This document shows, piece by piece, positions 12,801 through 21,836 of a stretch of DNA of 64,000 nucleotides. The notes under the pieces were generated by a model. That model was not told where the DNA came from and searched no databases. It saw nothing but the letters and a program-made list of their open reading frames with translations. A program made the position numbers and the translations under genes. The stretch spans positions 48,176,441 to 48,240,440 of the forward strand of contig OZ026833.1 in the NCBI GenBank assembly GCA_964023205.1, in the 5' to 3' direction. The DNA is from Lutraria lutraria. Lineage: Eukaryota; Mollusca; Bivalvia; Venerida; Mactridae. How positions within the stretch are numbered: the first letter of the stretch is position 1; every line of letters starts with the position of its first letter.

Positions 12801-15800
12801 CTGAATTGACGGAACAATTGGGCACAACTATACTGTGCTCAGACGTAGAGGACATTGAAAAAGTAGATGACGTTACCGATGAAACAATAAGAGACCCGGT
12901 ACAGTAACAAAAGCTTCTTCCATCCATCACATCTACTCTAACTGACCGTAGACGTCTTATTGATTGGTCACCTCTTTTCAAATGATGGATATTGGCGAAT
13001 TCGGGGCTAATCACGCTTTGATTGACGAGCACAGTGCAACATTGCTATAGGGAATAGTTTGAATACTAACGAATGGGGCAATGGTGTTAACTAATCGGAG
13101 AAATGCAATCAAACATTGTAGATAACAGCAGATTTCAAAATTGTTCTGACTCGTAAATTTATATGTTGCAGTTGACAGTTATCTGTTAAATTATGTATGA
13201 TGGTCTGAAGAGAACAGTTAAAATTGTCAGATGGTCTTATCATTTAATCATTGCATTACAATATGATTTAGGCACATACTTATATAATATTTACGAGTTT
13301 GAACAATTCAAATGATAATTGAAATCAGCGTTTTGGGGTTGGAAACTGTATAACACCCACCCTACAGCCCGGATCTAGCACCTATGGATTTTCGTGTTTT
13401 CCCGGTACTTAAATAAGCTTTGAGAGGTAACAGATTTGATTATTTACTGAACTTTCGTATGCAGCACAGAATGTTGTTTCAAGTCCTGACTCGCAGTGGT
13501 ATAAAGACATGTATGCACAGTGGATTGATCGACACCGTAAATGTATTTCATGTCGAGTATGTTCAGAAGGAATGACGTTGAAGGAATCATTAGGAAGACG
13601 ACGTCGCTCGACATTGAGTATCAATAGTGGACTATCCCGCTCCGACGTGATGGACCTCTATTAAACCGGCGGGATTTAATCAATTTTAATGCAAAAAAAA
13701 CTTATCTATCTCCCGTCAGTGCGTCACGTGATTAAAATACAAATCATTTAAGATTCCCACGCTCTGTTAAAGCTAAAATAGAGATTTTTATACTTGTTGT
13801 CATATGTGAACTGCATTAATGCTTAAAGATCTGCACCTGTAATCTATAATAATCTGCACCGTCTAATCCTGCTATTCTCATTAAGTTTAGTATAACACTA
13901 CACTTTTTTACTGAAATCCGTTCTTTTTCGCTAAATTATATGTGACGTAACGTGCACTAATGTATTTTCGTTTGTGACGTCACTTATCATGACGTTATAC
14001 GGAGCTTTACACCCTTTTAAATGGAAACAAGGCATTTAAAGGTTTAATATTTAATACTCAAAATAGCATTAATGCAGTTCACACTGTTTTGAGATAATAA
14101 TGTTAGGAGTTTGGATCCGAATACATTAAACCCTGTTTGTGTTACTCTTGATAGGTTATGTTGTTTGACATGACTTTTATGAATTCAACTTTCTTGTAGG
14201 TTTCACCAATGTAAGTTAACACATTCTGTCTGTCTATTCATCTGTTTATAATGTTGACTTGTTTATAGAAAAATCAGCTTACTATGTTCACAATGTGTTC
14301 CATTAAAACCAGGGACACAGGTACATGTATACTCGTTCACAGCATTGTTACAGGTGGCGTTATTTTGACAAGGATCGCTGGCACATTCATCTATGTCTGA
14401 AGACAGCAAAATATAACATTGTTAGTAAATATTAACATTAAAACCTTGGTTTATTCTTCTATATGGTGGTATAAGATTGATCTTAATTACGTACATTGCA
14501 AGTCTTTTTTTTTGGGTAACAGTTGCGTTCATATAACGGTCTCACATGTGTAGATTCTAATTTTTAACTTGATTAGATTGTACCATAGATCTAGTTAAAA
14601 TAGATATAGTTCTGTCTTAAATAGAGATTCGAGTTACAATATTGTCAAAACTAGAATTCTTATGTTAGTCCGTAGCCCATGTTTGTGAAACATTTATTTA
14701 TGATAATACTAAGGCCCAGCTTCAATAAATAAAAAAATATTTAAATAAAGTCGTCATAACTGAGTAACCTACAGAACCATGTTCCTTTACAAGTCTCTGT
14801 ATTTTCATAGCAAAATGCTAACCTGTTTCACAGTTGATTCCAGTATAACTATCAAGACATGTACACATGTGTAATTGTTGATTTTATTTGCACACGTGGC
14901 GTTATTTTGACATGGTGAAGAATTACACATGGCTATAAGATTGAACATTATGCATGTAACAACAGACAGTATTGATACAAACAAAGATGTACATGTATAT
15001 TAATATACTGCAGAGATAAAACTAGAACTTTGTCACAGATGTAACAAATACCTATACACGATTCTTTGACACAGAATGTTTAAAAGCTGAGGTACAAAGG
15101 TACTCTCTTTTGAGAGGCAGTTTTACCATAGATATTACGCATGACACACCGTCACATGTTAATGAACAGTTCAACCAAGTATTTCCGAAATGCATTAAAT
15201 TTGATATATGGCAAAGTTACTGGGCAGACACGAAAAAAGACCCAATGTTTTACCTTAGCCTGTAATTGTGACCTTGACCTAGTAGGTACCTACCGGTGTC
15301 TTTCTCAAGGCACCTCCCACCCATTAGTAATTTTTTCTACTAAAACATTTTCAAAATATGTCAATAGATGAAAAAATTAATGGGCGGACACAAAATAAAA
15401 TTCCTATTTTTGTTGTTCGGTACGAACAATTAAAGTTATTACCGTATTTCAGAAATCGCTCAGTTTTCATCGAAATCCTGCATACCGAACAGCTTCCATT
15501 AATTTAACCTTCCGCCTACGAACATAGTTCCATTTTTTCAGTTCATTGCATAAATACAAATTCAAATATTACGTGCATATAAGTCAAAATCAGATGGCTA
15601 TGCAATATCGTAAACGCGCAATACTAGACAGTCGTAAAAAATCTAAACAATCCTGTCCCTCGGATTACTACAATATTTACTATCAGTACACACATTTCAA
15701 GGAAGGATGACGTCATAATCCTCGTGCTTTACATGCTAATTTGTCTGGTTCCTAGCTTATATTGTAAACGTATAGAAGTCATCATTGGATTCATGGACGA

Positions 15801-18800
15801 TGCGATGATAACTGTGTGTCAACCAGATATTTAAAAAAAGTGGTTCATCGGGAAATTGTAATCGATTGATTTAATGCTTATAACGTATAACTTTTTCTTC
15901 GAGTGTGTATTCATGTGTGAGATATTACATTCTGCAAAAGTTGAGTATACAAAGAGGCAGGTAATGTAGACTATATGATATTATGCTATTTGCTTAACTA
16001 CTTTTTGTGATCAGATGGGAATCATAAATCAAAGTACTGAAAGCACATGGAACGGGAACAGCTTTAACAACTGCATAGCGGGTGTAGAAAAGCGTTAGTA
16101 GTACTTAAGTCTGCATCAAAATTCATGGGCGAACTGTAGTTCGGATTCAAAAACTCACCCTGCAAAGATATTCAACTTTTGACTGCTTTGTAGTTCCGAA
16201 CAACAGCAGTACCTTCAGAGCTTTGATTTTTCTTATAAACACCAAGTTTGTCTTTGACCTTTGACGCTACAGCATTGGGTGTTGCGTGCGACTCATGGTC
16301 TAATGGTGTTTAACATTTGTGGTAACTTATTCTAAAACACTCCGATGAATGACAAAGTTCCAGCCCGGACAAGTTTCCAGACAGACAAGTGACTCTTATA
16401 TAGGGATGTAATAAGTTAAATATTGCAAACATTTCATACAATATATGTAATCAGACACATGATACATATTATCAGTCATACACCTATCTTTATTCTCACA
16501 AATACAATATCCATGTTTATATTAATCTAGCACGCAGCACGATTTGCCACAAATATATTAAACAGACCAAACTTACAGATGAAATATCGCTCGAGTTTGA
16601 GAAAGCTTTAGATCTGTTACAAAGTCGTCAATTAACGATAATGACAGTCGTGATTATATGGTCTTTAATTGATAACTCATCTTTACTGTAGAACTTTTAA
16701 ATTGCTCGTGTACTTGTTAACTTTATCTCACGTTAATCAAATGTCTTTAAATATCTTACTAAATTCACAATGTGTGCCAATAAATCCATTTTGACATCTA
16801 CATGTATACTCGTTCACATCATCGTTACAAGTGGCGTTATTCTGGCAAGGATTGCTGGCACATTCATCTATGTCTGAAGAGAGCAAAGTATGACATTGTC
16901 AGGAAATTGTAACGTAAAATCCTGAATAGGTTATTTCGTCTTTACGGTGGTTCAACATTAAGTTAATTACTTACATCGCAAGTTTTTTAGCAGCAAACAT
17001 GTGTAAATGTTAATTGTTGACTTGATTAGATTGGTTACATTACTGTCAAAACTCCAATTCTTAAGTTAGTCCTTAACAGACAGTGTTTTTTTTAAATATG
17101 TTTGTGAAACATTTATTTAATATTAAGGCCCAATGGGAATAAATCAAAATTAATCAAAATTTTGTAATAAACGGAACCATGTTCCTATATTTATGCATCT
17201 CCGTAACCATGTTCCTATATTTATGCATCTCCGAAAAAATGCTAACCTGCTTCACAGTTAATTCCAGTATAACCATCAAGACATGTGCATGTGTAGTTGT
17301 TGATTTTATTTGTACACGTGGCGTTATTTTTCATGGTGAAGAATTACACATGGCTATATCTGAAAGAAATATATACAAGATATACATGTAGATCAATAAA
17401 TTATATAAATAAAACTTAAGTTTTGTCATAGATGTGACTAATACGGTAATACCCCTGCACGCCGATTTGACACAAACTGTTTAATAAATAGACTAAGGTT
17501 ACAGAAGAGATATCGCTCGAGTTTGAGAGATTTTTATTTAAATCGGTTACAAAGTCGTCAATTAACATTATGGTAGCCGTGATTATATGGTCTTTAATTG
17601 ATAACTCTTTATGGTATAACTTCTAAACTACAGTACGTTCATCTTGTTCATTTTATCTTATGTTTATATCATGTATTTAAATATCTTACTATTTTCACAA
17701 AGTGTGCCATTAAATCCATTTGGACATTTACAAGTATATGTATTTGCTCCATCAACACAAGTGGCTCCGTTTTTACATGAATTCACTTCACAATCATCTA
17801 TATCTAGAGTAAATAACAAAAACATTATCCATCGACCAAAGGTTCTTTCAATTTTGTATGAAACATCACATGACAAAATGTACAATGGCATTTTTTCATA
17901 CATTAGTCTAACAAGCACTATGTACAAATGTAGACAATCACTATGTATTGTTGATTAAGTTTGTTCAGAGAGAATAATTTGATATTAAGTGGTATCATTA
18001 ATAATATTGCATAACATTAACACTCATATATATATATGTATATCTCGGGACACATATACAGCCATCTACCAACTCCGCATATATTCAAAAGTAGCGAATA
18101 TTGAAGTTATAAAATGAAGTTTTTGTTATAAAATGCAAATTAAACTGTTGAAATAGCTTAGTAATGGTTCAATTACAAAAAAAAGAATGATATCAATTAA
18201 CAACCATCAGTAATGTTCAGAAGTAATACGCTAAGATAAATGGAGGTACATATATGTGATCGTGGTAAAGAACACATATAATTTCATACATAAAACGACA
18301 ACTTGCACGCCGAAGCAATGGCGAACTCACCATTTGTAAGTCTGTCATATTATGCTAAAATATCAGTTCTTAAACTTAATAAACATAATAGAAATATGTG
18401 CCAAACGTTAAAGAGTAGGACCAGAGAGAGTTCAGATTAATTTAGTACATATTGACCAATGTTTACTTCACACCTGTATAAACCACACTTACTTGTAGTA
18501 CAATTGATCACCGTGTGTCCGGGCGCGCACGTGCACACAGCTTCCCCAGCATTGTCCGTGCTACAAGTTCCTCCATTATCACAATGTAACAGGGAACATG
18601 GGTCTACTAATAGAGTAAATCAAACAAAGAGATAATTAATAAATAATAATAATGCTGCAATTGTTTTATCGTTTCATTTAATTCAGTAATTCATGTTTCT
18701 GTCGTAAAACTTAGAAATTTGCTTAAGATAATAGACACAACATTGTTAAGTTCTTTTTTATTTATAGTCATTATACATCCCAATATTTCATCTTAATCAT

Positions 18801-21800
18801 TAGCTCATTAGGTTATCATTTGTTATACTCGATATTTTACTTGTCATTTATTTATTGTTTCATAACACAAAGCTTATAACTAATAATGAAGAATAGTTAT
18901 ATAATGCTTTATTTAAAAGCCTATTTTCATGAAATTTTAATTATTCCTCTCTACTATTATTTTTTGTTAAAACAAAATGATACTATCTAATAACTAATGC
19001 ATGTAGAAATACACAGACGATCTTAATAAATTCAGATGTATGCATATCATTGGGTTGGATTCCTTGCTATGATTTAAGAAAACTACCTAATTTGTCATAA
19101 TATGTTCAAAAAAATAAATTCACTATGCATAATTATATTTAATTATACATCATTGAACTGACAGACTTAATCATTATAACGCTCAGAATAAATATGAAAT
19201 ATAGCTGATGAAACTAGAATATATAGAAATTATAAAGAATAATTTAATACATCCGATTAAAATATACAATAATAAGATGATTGTTTATTGATATTATTCA
19301 GAATTTTATAATTCCCTATGTATAATAGAATGACTCCACATTAAGTTATACCAGCTTAGAAACTAATACATGTAGCATATGCATGTAACAAAGGGTAAAC
19401 TTCAAGGATTACCAGAGCGAGGAAAAGGTAGGCAGATTATAGTGTGTACAATATAAACGGGAAGTATCAAAATTTAGAATTTGCCAATACGATTGTGTCA
19501 TAATATAAATTATTTGAACAAGAAAATATGAGTACATGCTCTTATATAATAAGTAGTGAACACTTTGAATAGCAACAACCACGTCATTCATTTACATGAG
19601 CGTTAATTAAAGTCATGTTTTACAAATCACTTCCAAACGATTAGATAAAGTAAAACCTGTCGATATTTTATCATTTCTTGTTGATGTTGCTATTTTGAGC
19701 CTGAAATTGTTATTGTTCATGTACTTCATTTCCCAGTCTATTGCGCAAGAAATTTACATAATTCGACAAGAAACTATCGGAACTGACTGACAAATTTCAT
19801 ACACGAAAAGTGTCCTCATCCAGATGTAAATGTATAATTCACGACAGAATAATAATAAGATTGGACAATATAGTAACATAACAGACGTCTGTATTTTACT
19901 TCGTTATTTCTCATACTGAAATACAATTTTCGTAGTAATCTAACCTGTACTGACTGTAGTGGAATCGACTCCTGCCGACGAGGAACTGTCAGGAACCAGT
20001 GAAGTTGAGGAATCAACTCCTGCCACTGAAAAATTCTCAGGAACCGATTGATTAGTCGATGAAGGCATTTCTAACGATGGGGGACTGTCAGGAGCCGCTG
20101 ATTTTGTTGAGGAAGGAACGCTTGGCGCCGACGAGTTGTCAGGAACCGGAGAATTAGTTGAGGAAGGAACGCCTCGCGTGTAGGAATTGTCAGGAACCGG
20201 ACAATTAGTTGAGGAAGGAACGCCTTGTGTCGAGGAATTGTCAGGAACCGGTGAATTAGTTGAGGAAGGAACGCTTGGCGTCGAAGAATTGTCAGGAACC
20301 GGTGAATTAGTTGTGGAAGGAACGCCTGGCGTCGATGAACTGTCCGGAACCGGTGAATTAGTTGGGGAAGGAACGCCTGTCGATGAACTACTATCGAAAA
20401 CTTGGGTCTTATTTGAAGAAAACAAATCTTGATGAAGGAGGATCTGCTTACACCGTAGAACTTGGAGTCGAAACGAAGCCAGGTGTTGAATTTGTCGATA
20501 CCTTAGTCTTAGTTGATGAATTAGTTGAAGCAGAAGAATTGACTTGTGTCATAGCTGGAATGGTTGATAAATTCGCGATAGATACTGTTTCAGCGCTTGG
20601 TACTGTATTGGATGTTAATATGCAGATTAAAGCTAAATTGTTACAAGCATAAAGTTATAAAAGGAAACAAACAGACACCACATAAGTGTCATGTTCAATA
20701 ACGAAAGCTACAAAGGTTATTTTGTATATGTCAACATAATATACGTGTGTAGTGCAGTACAGTTAATATGTGCATACGACAGTTTTGGGTGCACAAAACG
20801 AGTCTTCTTCTATTGTTGTACAGCTTAGTATGCGAACCAAATTCCAGATAGCATGCATAGCATTGGACGTCCCAATATAAAGCGAAGATTTTGCATGCGT
20901 GAATAAGTAAACGTCTATAACAGTACAACGTCCCAAGAAATTCATATTGCTTTAATGTCTTACAAATGTTTTATTTCCCCTTATAGAAATCTAACTTGCA
21001 CAATTTTCAGTTGATGTATTTCTACTATTCCTTAATATATAATGAGATTATCTAATAAATATGTTACAGAAATGTTTAAACACTAGTTAAAACCATCACA
21101 TTTTTATTACTGTGTATACACTATACACTGTGGATACAAGTAACAGTACACCCGTACAGTGAGGATTGGGAAGCGGGAGGGTTGGAAGGAGGTGAATATG
21201 TCATACTTAGGGACGCTGCTGTGGATGAAACATTCGATAGTGTAGATCTAATACCACCACTACAACCACTTGATAAACCCTAACCCTTTGATAAAAGGTG
21301 TTACAACTTGATTTACTATCATGCATAAGACATATTTTATTATTTCTAGAAGGGTTAGTAGATAATGAAATACCTGGTGTTGGTGTTGATGTTGTCGGTG
21401 CTGGTGATCCTGTTGGTGTAGTAGGTGCGCCTGTTATTGTTGTATTTGGTCCTGGAGTAGAAGTTGTAACTCGTTGTACTGTTGTCGATAATTTCTCGGT
21501 AGAAGCATTAGTAGAAGTGTTTCTTTCTGTCGGAGTTGATTCATCTATATCTGGTGCTAAAACATTTGTATAATGCAAATGTGTTAAACTTAAAAGTTCA
21601 TTACAGAAGCGTTAGTGATGCTCACTGAAAAACAAAGGTAAAAAACGCACAAAGAAAATATCATTGAATTAACTGTATTGTGTAGTGTTTTAACAAATCC
21701 ATGCTAAAGTAGGTTGAAATCTGATTTGAATAATATTTTCGAATTACTAACCAGTCCCTGTCTTTTTTGTTTGTTCAGGACCATTTCCAAATCCAATTAT

Positions 21801-21836
21801 TTCAAGTTTGACTTGAAGAGGACTTCGATACTCAGA
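9675..21836 (-). CDS. gene A: chimeric mucin/cbEGF/laminin-EGF transmembrane receptor (5' end not found, several lesions)
   Basis: The exon chain on the minus strand is 21752-21836, 21374-21550, 19945-20602, 18493-18606, 17690-17803, 17247-17353, 16760-16873, 14823-14932, 14283-14396, 11667-11827, 11278-11424, 10959-11081, 10820-10844 and 9675-9828. Predicted order is a short N-terminal piece, Ser/Thr/Pro-rich stalk, six calcium-binding EGF exons, two laminin-type EGF exons, one membrane helix and a tyrosine-motif tail. Most exons are phase 1-1. Four have lengths out of frame (658, 107, 110 and 161 nt), so a full-length product cannot be made from this sequence unless they are skipped or misassembled. 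No signal-peptide exon was found upstream. The last five exons derive from the gene B duplication. It could be a pseudogene, or two neighbouring partial genes; the shared strand and phases favour one locus. Confidence 0.6.
9829..10819. other. gene A intron between the juxtamembrane and tail exons
   Basis: No exon is supported here. A plus-strand 77-codon frame at 10043-10276 has no splice support and is not conserved in the duplicate intron at about 46.9-47.7 kb. Confidence 0.5.
10820..10844 (-). CDS. gene A juxtamembrane mini-exon
   Basis: A 25-nt exon between TTTCAG and GTAAGT encodes GVMNKTKPK, a basic stretch just inside the membrane. It enters in phase 1 and leaves in phase 2. Length and donor are identical to the gene B mini-exon at 47724-47748, which strongly supports it. 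Confidence 0.8.
10959..11081 (-). CDS. gene A transmembrane exon
   Basis: A 123-nt exon encodes a single membrane helix, core [20 protein letters not shown], followed by the basic stop-transfer-like KQR and a cysteine (LNCG). It aligns with gene B's exon at 47900-48016 (GGVLGTIIAVFIGYFVFITV), which is two codons shorter. Entry and exit are phase 1. The acceptor is ATTAG. Confidence 0.85.
11278..11424 (-). CDS. gene A laminin-type EGF exon, one cysteine lost
   Basis: This 147-nt phase 1-1 exon starts [15 protein letters not shown] and ends [12 protein letters not shown]. Compared with gene B's 48268-48414 (TYGVQCRNTC), a conserved glycine is tryptophan and the third conserved cysteine is arginine, so the domain has an unpaired cysteine. 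Splice sites are good (TTCACAG, GTAAGT). Confidence 0.85.
11667..11827 (-). CDS. gene A laminin-type EGF exon interrupted by a G20 tract
   Basis: The exon encodes [16 protein letters not shown] and, later, [18 protein letters not shown]. It then runs into 20 consecutive G on the coding strand (C at 11686-11705) before the conserved cysteine region and a strong GTAAGG donor. Gene B has only GGGG at this place. With 20 G the frame is wrong and reaches TAG just before the donor; 18 or 21 would restore it. Exon length is 161 nt instead of a multiple of three. Homopolymer sequencing error or true length polymorphism are both possible. Confidence 0.75.
13336..13580 (+). pseudogene. degenerate mariner-family transposase C-terminus
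   Basis: The plus strand reads [20 protein letters not shown], the signature around the last catalytic aspartate of mariner transposases. It ends in a premature stop and is followed in another frame by [18 protein letters not shown], the conserved C-terminal block. There are stops before and inside, and no intact N-terminal DNA-binding region, so it is a dead fragment lodged in an intron. Confidence 0.75.
13757..14085. repeat. MITE-like dispersed repeat carrying a CRE palindrome (copy 1)
   Basis: About 230 bases (13855-14085) match 36390-36600. The flank 13757-13830 (CTCTGTTAAAGCTAAAAT onward) is the reverse complement of the other end of the 36.6-kb copy, which indicates long terminal inverted repeats. 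TGACGTCA lies at 13975-13982. No coding capacity. Confidence 0.65.
14283..14396 (-). CDS. gene A calcium-binding EGF exon
   Basis: A 114-nt phase 1-1 exon encodes [16 protein letters not shown] and later [17 protein letters not shown]. The D-x-D-E-C start plus a Y/F after the fourth cysteine is the calcium-binding EGF signature of Notch-type proteins. Splice sites are TCTTCAG and GTAAGC. The sequence is close to 16760-16873, its tandem copy. Confidence 0.88.
14823..14932 (-). pseudogene. gene A EGF exon with +2 frameshift
   Basis: The exon begins [16 protein letters not shown] but is 110 nt instead of 108. Relative to its duplicate at 17247-17353 an extra dinucleotide in a TGTGTACATG run shifts the frame after NNYTC, so the remaining cysteines are lost. 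Splice sites (TTATAG, GTTAGC) are intact. If skipped, the phase 1-1 frame continues. Confidence 0.75.
15083..16550. mobile_element. ~1.47-kb repeat insertion within the duplicated EGF intron
   Basis: Comparing the two copies of the duplicated exon unit (14283-16740 versus 16760-17680), the first contains about 1.47 kb that the second lacks. From about 15400 to 16250 it matches 57710-58290 in inverted orientation, so it is a dispersed element. No intact open frame was found, and terminal repeats were not resolved by eye. Confidence 0.6.
16760..16873 (-). CDS. gene A calcium-binding EGF exon
   Basis: A 114-nt phase 1-1 exon encodes [16 protein letters not shown] and later [17 protein letters not shown]. 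All six EGF cysteines and the calcium-binding signature are present. It is a tandem duplicate of 14283-14396. Splice sites are TCTTCAG and GTAAGA. Confidence 0.88.
17247..17353 (-). pseudogene. gene A EGF exon with -1 frameshift
   Basis: The exon starts AMCNSSP like 14823-14932, but at the second cysteine codon a base is missing and TGA appears. Length is 107 nt instead of 108. The later part ([16 protein letters not shown]) is intact in another frame. Splice sites TATAG and GTTAGC are kept. The lesion differs from that of its duplicate, so the two copies decayed independently. Confidence 0.75.
17690..17803 (-). CDS. gene A calcium-binding EGF exon
   Basis: A 114-nt phase 1-1 exon encodes [16 protein letters not shown] and later [17 protein letters not shown], a complete calcium-binding EGF module with CTCTAG and GTAAGA splice sites. 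It is less similar to the duplicated pair than they are to each other, so it is an older module. Confidence 0.88.
18493..18606 (-). CDS. gene A EGF exon (no calcium signature)
   Basis: A 114-nt phase 1-1 exon encodes [15 protein letters not shown] and later [17 protein letters not shown]. It has six cysteines in EGF spacing but lacks the DxDE start. Acceptor ATTAG and donor GTAAGT are good. It joins the mucin-like stalk to the EGF array. Confidence 0.8.
18607..19944. other. AT-rich gene A intron
   Basis: Very AT-rich sequence with no supported exon, array or recognisable element on either strand. Confidence 0.5.
19945..20602 (-). CDS. gene A mucin-like Ser/Thr/Pro repeat exon with a frame break
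   Basis: From 19945 to about 20443 the minus strand encodes about seven imperfect 17-residue (51-bp) repeats such as [17 protein letters not shown], a likely O-glycosylated stalk. The upstream part (20451-20602), after a CAATACAG acceptor, encodes more Ser/Thr-rich sequence ([19 protein letters not shown]) but ends in TAA at 20448-20450, one base out of frame with the repeats. Total length 658 nt is one over a multiple of three. It may be a single-base indel or two separate exons. Confidence 0.65.
21374..21550 (-). CDS. gene A Ser/Thr/Pro-rich exon
   Basis: A 177-nt phase 1-1 exon starts [20 protein letters not shown] and is dominated by T, S, P and G ([16 protein letters not shown]). It is predicted to be an extracellular, heavily O-glycosylated linker. 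Acceptor is ACCAG and donor GTATTT. The first residues DIDE mimic the start of a calcium-binding EGF, so the exon may derive from one. Confidence 0.7.
21752..21836 (-). CDS. gene A putative N-terminal exon
   Basis: Between TGTTACAG and GTTAGT an 85-nt frame encodes [19 protein letters not shown] then [10 protein letters not shown]. It enters in phase 0 and exits in phase 1, matching the next exon. The pattern LxVKLEIIxFxN recalls the N-terminal module of Notch ligands (MNNL) but is too short to assign. No signal-peptide exon was identified upstream. Confidence 0.45.

Larger units (their letters stand above)
11911..14282. other. gene A intron filled with transposon debris
   Basis: The intron starts where similarity to the gene B copy ends (about 11910). 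It contains unassigned open frames at 12330-12560 and 12706-13032 that look like decayed repeat sequence, the mariner fragment at 13336-13580 and a MITE-like repeat at 13757-14085. I could not assign 11.9-13.3 kb to a family. Confidence 0.5.

Noticed and set aside
12330..13032. Frames of 76 and 108 codons near the mariner fragment, considered as its N-terminus
   Set aside because: No helix-turn-helix or catalytic motif in any frame, and the longer one is on the opposite strand.
20444..20453. 10-nt GT...AG segment that would restore frame if removed as an intron
   Set aside because: Far below any spliceable intron length; coincidence is more likely.
20187..20652. Plus-strand Glu/Gly-rich frames
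   Set aside because: Antisense of the Ser/Thr/Pro repeat exons, which have splice sites and phase on the minus strand.
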